64,000 bases of DNA, taken from Actinomyces procaprae. Lineage in GTDB: Bacteria; Actinomycetota; Actinomycetes; Actinomycetales; Actinomycetaceae. Positions 59,782 through 64,000 of this stretch are shown piece by piece. The translations under genes and the position numbers were made by a program. Under the pieces are notes generated by a model. That model searched no databases and had not been told where the DNA came from. It saw only the letters and a list, made by a program, of their open reading frames with translations. The number at the start of each line of letters is the position of its first letter. Position 1 is the stretch's first letter. Location of the stretch: contig NZ_CP039292.1 in the NCBI RefSeq assembly GCF_004798665.1, positions 620,001 to 684,000 of the forward strand. Direction: 5' to 3'.

Positions 59782-59842
59782 GTGTCCGGTCCTCCGTGAG
59801 CACGAGTATCGGAGGAGCATGTGTGAGCCCGCCAACAGAGGT

Positions 59843-59870
59843 TTTTCCGCCTGGGCGCAGCTTGGCGGAA
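59843..59870 (-). promoter_or_regulatory. Probable PRD-regulator binding site upstream of the PTS operon
   Basis: TTTCCGCC (59843-59850) and GGCGGAAA (59863-59870) form a perfect 8-bp inverted repeat with a 12-bp centre, with CGCCAA/TTGGCG overlapping it. It lies 62 bp before the EIIA start; long spaced inverted repeats of this kind are typical of MtlR-like activator sites. Confidence 0.5.
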
Positions 59871-59910
59871 AGCGGCGGAGCGGGCCGGTGCCCCCGCTTC
59901 CTGCCGTTGC

Positions 59911-60012
59911 TACCGACCTCGGTGGTTGTATCTACCGACCTCGGTGGTTGTATCTACCGACCTCGGTGGTTGTTTCTACCGACCTCGGTGGTTGTTTCTA
60001 CCGACCTCGGCG
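59911..60012 (-). repeat. Tandem array, 5 units of 22 bp, core CGAGGTCGGTAGA (minus sense)
   Basis: Plus strand TACCGACCTCGGTGGTTGTA repeats exactly every 22 bp at 59911, 59933, 59955, 59977 and 59999, the last unit cut short at the hydrolase stop (60023). In hydrolase sense it reads CCGAGGTCGGTAGA. It also lies about 130 bp upstream of the PTS operon start. Confidence 0.9.
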
Positions 60013-60022
60013 AGGAGAGGGG

Positions 60023-60847
60023 TCAGCGCAGGCGGCGGGTAACCCACTCGGTGCTCAGGCGCGCGATCTCCTCGGCGGCCGCGTCGCCGTCGGCCTGCAC
60101 CTGGCACAGTCGGCTTCCCTCCGGAAGGAGCGGAAATGCCTCGGTGGCGGCCTGCGCCGTGTCCGGTAGCTCATCGGTGAGACCACCATGCAGCATGAGA
60201 ATCGGCCAGGGCAGGTCGGCCATGGTCTTCTCGGGTGATTGCAGTGAGACGTCGGCAAGTGTCTCCTTGCTGACGACGTCCCACTGGCGGGCATTCGGGT
60301 TGTCATCGGGCAGGCGGGTGAGCCCATGCCGGTCCAGTTCGTCAAGCTGCTCGGGGGAGAAGACGTTCTCCCACAGGATCGACTGCGGGCCGACGACGGC
60401 GCCGACTACCACCGCAGTGCGCACCTGAGCGGGGCGGGCCAGCAGTGCCGCAGTGGCTCCGAAGCCGTTGGCGTGGATGGCCTGGCGGACGTAGCCCCGG
60501 TTTGCGAGCCAGGCTGAGATGGCCTGCAGATCCTCGATCTCGCCGGCCAGGGTGATTACGTCGTCGTCGGACTCACCCAGGCCGGAGAAGTCGAACTGGA
60601 GCGTGGCCAGGCCCGCGCGGCGGTACTGCTCGGCGAGCTTGTCCAGGCGATGCGCCAGACCGTGCCGGTCGGTGAGGAAGTCGTGAGCGAGGATGACGAT
60701 GCCCTCCTCGCGTGGGGGGACGGCACGCCCGGAGCGTACGGCTTCCTCATCGAAGACGTCGGGGTCGAAGGGTGCGGCGCCGTCGGGCAGGTGCATCGTC
60801 GCGGCAAGGTTGATGCCGCGTGCGGTGTCGATGCGCAGGTTCGCCAT
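60023..60847 (-). CDS. Alpha/beta-hydrolase-fold protein, nucleophile apparently replaced
   Basis: A 274-residue alpha/beta hydrolase of the OsmC-associated / dienelactone-like group: FDFSGLGESDDDVITLAGEIED is the typical strand 4 to helix region and GIVILAHDFLTDRHG the oxyanion segment. At the nucleophile elbow the sequence is HANGFGATAAL (residues 125-135), so the Ser of G-x-S-x-G is Gly128. The C-terminal His is in the ARL-S-T-E-W region without a clear match. Probably a non-catalytic binding or regulatory protein, or an active site built differently. Stands alone, followed by the repeat array. Confidence 0.75.
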   Translation of the reverse strand: MANLRIDTARGINLAATMHLPDGAAPFDPDVFDEEAVRSGRAVPPREEGIVILAHDFLTDRHGLAHRLDKLAEQYRRAGLATLQFDFSGLGESDDDVITLAGEIEDLQAISAWLANRGYVRQAIHANGFGATAALLARPAQVRTAVVVGAVVGPQSILWENVFSPEQLDELDRHGLTRLPDDNPNARQWDVVSKETLADVSLQSPEKTMADLPWPILMLHGGLTDELPDTAQAATEAFPLLPEGSRLCQVQADGDAAAEEIARLSTEWVTRRLR

Positions 60848-61034
60848 GGCTTCAAACTAGGTCACGGCCCGCTGCAAGTCACGACCGCAGGGGCTGTGGC
60901 CGGGCTGATTGCGCTGGCAGCGTGATGGTGCGGACTCGGCGTCAGCTGCGACCCGATCCGATACCAGGAGGTGGAGGCCTGCGCGGCCTCGGGCCCATTC
61001 GTACAGCCGAAGTCGTGCGTGTGAGGTGCATGCG

Positions 61035-61068
61035 TCGGCGCCCGCCCCGCGAACGGGACGGGCGCCGA
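61035..61068 (-). terminator. Hairpin terminator of the pspA gene
   Basis: Perfect 10-bp arms TCGGCGCCCG (61035-61044) and CGGGCGCCGA (61059-61068) with a 14-base loop, 37 bp beyond the PspA stop codon. No other feature seen in the rest of the gap from 60848. Confidence 0.6.
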
Positions 61069-61104
61069 GTCGTCCGCAACGTGACGGCCGCACGAGTACG
61101 CGGC

Positions 61105-61959
61105 TCAGTATGAGGACTGCTCGTCCTCGTCGTCCGGGGTCTCCTCGGCCTGCTGCGCGCCCTCAGCCTTGAGCGCGGCGAACGCGGCGTCGACGTCGCC
61201 GTCGGTGATCTGCGCGGGGGCGGGAGCCCCGGTCAGTGCGGTGTTGCCGCCGGCCTTGAGCGCCGCCAGGCGCGCCTCGGCCTCCAGCTGCTGGTCGGAG
61301 GACTCCAGCTCGGCGAACTGGGCCTCCAGGGAGGCGCCGGCGATCTCCATCTGCCCGGCGGCCTGCGCCTCGACGCGGCGCACTTGGTCCTCGTAGCGGG
61401 CCAGCTCGCTGGTGGGGTCCATGACGTTGATCGAGCGGATGGCGCCCTGGACCTTGACCTGCGCCTCGGCGTTCTTCTGCCGGGCGACCAGCTGGTCGCG
61501 CTTGGTCTGCAGCTCACCGAGCTTGGCCTCCATCTGCTGCAGGCCGGCCTTGAGCTGGTCGACGACCTGCTGCTGGGAGGCGATCATCGGCTCGGCCTGC
61601 TTGGCCTCGTTCTCAGCGGTGATCTGCTTGGTCAGGGCGACCTTCGCCAGGGAGTCCCACTTGTCCGCCCCGGCGGTGTCCCCGCCGGCGCGCAGCTCGT
61701 CCGCCTTGCGGGATGCGGCCAGCGCCTTGTTGCCCCAGTCCTTGGCCTCGGCGACGTCGGCGTCGTGGTCCTTCTCCGCCAGGCGCAGGTTGCCGATGGT
61801 CTGGGCGACGGCGTCGCGCGCCTCGGCGATCGAGGCCCGGTAGTCGCGCACCAGCTGGTCGAGCATCTTCTCCGGATCCTCGGCGCGGTCGATGAGGGCA
61901 TTGATGTTGGCGCGGGTGAGCTGGGCGATGCGGCCCAGGATCGACTGCTTCTCAGCCAT
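61105..61959 (-). CDS. pspA: PspA/IM30-family membrane-stress protein
   Basis: A 284-residue protein that is almost entirely charged coiled coil: EKQSILGRIAQLTRANINAL, DPEKMLDQLVRDYRASIAEA, QTKRDQLVARQKNAEAQVKV and RYEDQVRRVEAQAAGQMEIA are the PspA helices in order. A C-terminal extension of about 60 residues is Ala/Glu/Asp-rich. It coats stressed membrane. Length is above the usual 222-250, as often seen in actinobacteria. The gene lies downstream of the TPM-domain gene on the same strand, a frequent arrangement. Start ATG at 61959 follows a GAAGGGAAACCAC RBS. Confidence 0.93.
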   Translation of the reverse strand: MAEKQSILGRIAQLTRANINALIDRAEDPEKMLDQLVRDYRASIAEARDAVAQTIGNLRLAEKDHDADVAEAKDWGNKALAASRKADELRAGGDTAGADKWDSLAKVALTKQITAENEAKQAEPMIASQQQVVDQLKAGLQQMEAKLGELQTKRDQLVARQKNAEAQVKVQGAIRSINVMDPTSELARYEDQVRRVEAQAAGQMEIAGASLEAQFAELESSDQQLEAEARLAALKAGGNTALTGAPAPAQITDGDVDAAFAALKAEGAQQAEETPDDEDEQSSY

Positions 61960-62148
61960 GTGGTTTCCCTTCGTTGTAGCATCCCGGAGGTTGGCCGGGA
62001 GGGTCGGTTACCGGAGCCATACTTCCAGCAAACGTGGCGGTTTTGGCTCATCACGGCCGGTTTCGCCGACGACGGATCCGTGCTCCGCCCCATCGGTACG
62101 TGCGCATGTGAGGGCGGAGCGCAGGTGCGGCGAATGCCGTTGGCCCGC

Positions 62149-64000
62149 TCAGAAACGGCCGCCGCCCCCGCCGAAGCCGCCGCCCCCGCCGCCGAAGCTG
62201 CCGCCTCCGCCACCGAAGCCCCCGCCGCCGAAGCCGCCGCCACGTGGACCGCCGAAGCCTCCGCCCCGGTAACCGCCGCCGCGGGGCGGTTGCGGCGGGC
62301 GCGGGCCTGCGCCCCAACCGCCGTAGTTGCGGTTACCGCCGAGCAGAATGCCCCCCAGCACCAGCGAGCCCAGATCAATGCCGCCGGAGCCGGAGGACCC
62401 ACCTGACCCGGAGCCCCAGGAGCCGGACCGCCGCACGTCGGCCTCGGCCTGTGCCTGTGCCTGCGCCACCAGCGACTCCCCGGAGGCGACCTCGGCCAGG
62501 GCCGCCGTCGGATCGGTGCCCTGCAGGGAGGTGGCGGCCGCAGCGTGCCGGGAGGCCTCGGCCAGGGCGGTGCGGGCGGGGGAGCCGACGGCGCCGCGGT
62601 AGCTGGTTATGTACGAGGTCACTGCCGAGATCTGGGAGTTGAGGCGTCCCAGGCGGGAGACCAGGGAGGCGCGGGCGCGTGAGTCGTTCTCCTCCTTCGC
62701 CCGGGCCGGCGCCAGGGCGGCGTCCAGCGCTGACTCGGCTCGCTCCAGGTGGTCCAGTGCGGCCAGCGGATCGCCGTCGGGACTAGAAGCGGCGCGGCCC
62801 TCGGCCACGGCCGCCTCGGCGTCGGCCACCAGCGGCTGCAACGACGCCGCGGGCACCTGCCCCGCCAACCGCTGGGCGTCCACCAGGTCCGCGGAGATGG
62901 AGGCGATGGCCGCTGCCAGGTCGGCGTCGGCCCGCTCCAGGCGTTCACGCACGCCGCGCACCTGTCCGGCCAGCTCGCCCGCCTGGGCGACCGATGCCTG
63001 GGCGATGCGTACCTGCTCGACGGCGGTGGACTGATTGCCGGCGTCCATGCTGGCCCGCGCCTGCTCCAGGGCGGTCCGGCCCGCCTCGACCAGCTTGCGG
63101 GCGCGTGTGGGTGCCTCGGCGATGGAGGTGAGCGCGCTGTCCGGGTTGGTCGCGTGCAGCGTGGTCAGTAGCGTGTCGGCCGCAGTGATGGCCTGCTCGG
63201 CCTCGTCGGCGCGCTGGGCGGTCTCGGCGATGGAGCGCGGCAGGTTCTCCTCGATGCCACGACGCTCCTTGAAGGCAGCCTCCTGCGTCTGGATGGCGGT
63301 GGTGGCCTCGGCGCAGCGCGCCAGAATCTCCTGGCACAGCTGCCGCTGGTGGGCCTCATCGCCAGGGGCGTCATCCAGCTGGCCGCGCAGTTCGAATGCT
63401 CTCGCCACCTGCTCCTGGGCGGTGGCCAGGGCGGCGGTGAACTCATCGGTGGCGGACAGCCCGAACTGGGCCTGCGCGTAGGACAGCTCCTCGGCGGCGG
63501 AGCGCACGGCGTCGTCGGTGCTCACCAGGGTGGCGCCGGTGCGGGTGCGCAACGCCTCCAGGGGCTCGGCGGGCTGGACGGCCCTGCCGGAGCCCTGCTT
63601 GCGCTTGCGGCTGCGGCTGTATGCGGCGATGCCGATAGTGCCCGCGGAGACGGCGCCGAGGCCCAGGACCAGGGCGGTGCCGGAGACGCCTGAGCCCGAG
63701 GACCCGGCGGCGTCGGCGATCGCCGTGACCGCGCCGTCGTAGTCGCCATCCGTCAGCTCCTTTTGGACGTCGGTGCGTACGGAGTCGAGCTTGGATTCGG
63801 ACCAGACGGAGTCGTAGGCGGAGCCGCCGAAGGCGAAGCTGTTGGCGCCGTCGGCGGGCAGGTTGATCACCAGCAGCAGGTCGGTGGTGTCCAGGCCGGA
63901 GTCCGCCCAGGCCTTGGCGGCGTACTGTTCGGCACTCTGGGAGTCATCGCTCATGGTGACGATCCACAGGCCGACGCCGTCCTCGGCCAGCCGTGCGACT
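62149..64000 (-). CDS. TPM-domain membrane protein (partial, N-terminus beyond right edge)
   Basis: The frame is open to the right edge, so the N-terminus is missing. The visible start, RLAEDGVGLWIVTMSDDSQS, then SGLDTTDLLLVINLPADGAN, is the end of a TPM domain (exported alpha/beta domain linked to membrane-protein and photosystem repair in other organisms). A single membrane segment follows (SGTALVLGLGAVSAGTIGIA), then a basic stretch SRSRKRK and roughly 330 residues of coiled coil, and a Gly/Phe-rich tail (GGGFGGGGGSFGGGG). More than 615 residues are present. Adjacent to pspA, and probably functioning with it at the membrane. Confidence 0.88.
   Translation of the reverse strand, partial: VARLAEDGVGLWIVTMSDDSQSAEQYAAKAWADSGLDTTDLLLVINLPADGANSFAFGGSAYDSVWSESKLDSVRTDVQKELTDGDYDGAVTAIADAAGSSGSGVSGTALVLGLGAVSAGTIGIAAYSRSRKRKQGSGRAVQPAEPLEALRTRTGATLVSTDDAVRSAAEELSYAQAQFGLSATDEFTAALATAQEQVARAFELRGQLDDAPGDEAHQRQLCQEILARCAEATTAIQTQEAAFKERRGIEENLPRSIAETAQRADEAEQAITAADTLLTTLHATNPDSALTSIAEAPTRARKLVEAGRTALEQARASMDAGNQSTAVEQVRIAQASVAQAGELAGQVRGVRERLERADADLAAAIASISADLVDAQRLAGQVPAASLQPLVADAEAAVAEGRAASSPDGDPLAALDHLERAESALDAALAPARAKEENDSRARASLVSRLGRLNSQISAVTSYITSYRGAVGSPARTALAEASRHAAAATSLQGTDPTAALAEVASGESLVAQAQAQAEADVRRSGSWGSGSGGSSGSGGIDLGSLVLGGILLGGNRNYGGWGAGPRPPQPPRGGGYRGGGFGGPRGGGFGGGGFGGGGGSFGGGGGGFGGGGGRF

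Noticed and set aside
59911..60012. CRISPR array
   Set aside because: Units of 22 bp are contiguous copies with no unique spacers, and no cas gene is present in the window. The same applies to the other five arrays of this family and the 11701 array.

Overview
This 64 kb window is very GC-rich chromosomal DNA. Coding is dense, GTG and TTG starts are frequent, and adjacent genes are often coupled by ATGA or GTGA overlaps. The gene content (actinobacterial-type HrpA, TPM/PspA pair, WXG100-like secreted proteins, LacI/TetR/PRD sugar regulators) points to a high-GC actinobacterium. An Actinomyces-like member of the Actinomycetaceae is my best guess, but that is an inference from gene style, not a search result. 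No rRNA, tRNA, CRISPR array or intact transposase was recognised.

Layout. 0-5 kb: an NADP-dinucleotide-binding oxidoreductase cut by the left edge, then a TetR regulator divergent from an MFS sugar carrier and a family-1 beta-glycosidase. 5-19 kb: a long minus-strand L-rhamnose/rhamnoside locus read right to left (mutarotase, MFS carrier, isomerase, kinase, HSL-type esterase, rhamnulose-1-phosphate aldolase, GH106-like and GH78 alpha-L-rhamnosidases), ending near a 30-codon small ORF and a strong hairpin. 18.7-24.8 kb: a tandem ~3.1 kb duplication that captured the 5' part of the mutarotase gene. Each copy carries a lipoprotein gene plus a secreted-protein gene on the plus strand and a broken single-pass membrane-protein gene on the minus strand. 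24.8-33.4 kb: a minus-strand array starting with a WXG100-like small protein and a 693-aa WXG-like protein, followed by membrane-anchored or truncated paralogues of the latter, several frameshifted, chained by GTGA stop/start overlaps. 33.5-43.4 kb: flavodoxin, an MFS carrier divergent from a LacI regulator, YbjQ-like and SprT-like proteins, a secreted lysozyme-like protein, cardiolipin synthase, a pRiA4b ORF-3-like protein, and a response regulator. 43.4-48.4 kb: histidine kinase divergent from an FtsX-type ABC exporter, a probable toxin-antitoxin pair, and a protein with two L7/L12-C-terminal-like repeats. 48.5-53.1 kb: the helicase HrpA. 53.7-59.8 kb: an L-ascorbate-family PTS operon (EIIA, EIIB, EIIC, small protein, class II aldolase, P-loop kinase, PRD regulator). 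60-64 kb: a probably non-catalytic alpha/beta-hydrolase, PspA, and a TPM-domain protein cut by the right edge.

Two things stand out as not explained by ordinary annotation. First, the 18.7-33.4 kb surface/secretion island, where whole cassettes and C-terminal paralogues are duplicated, converted and broken. Second, at least three families of short tandem arrays in the gaps between genes, all with units of 19-23 bp (about two helical turns). One family (core CGAGGTCGGT) recurs at six places and in five of them lies after a stop codon in the same sense as the upstream gene.
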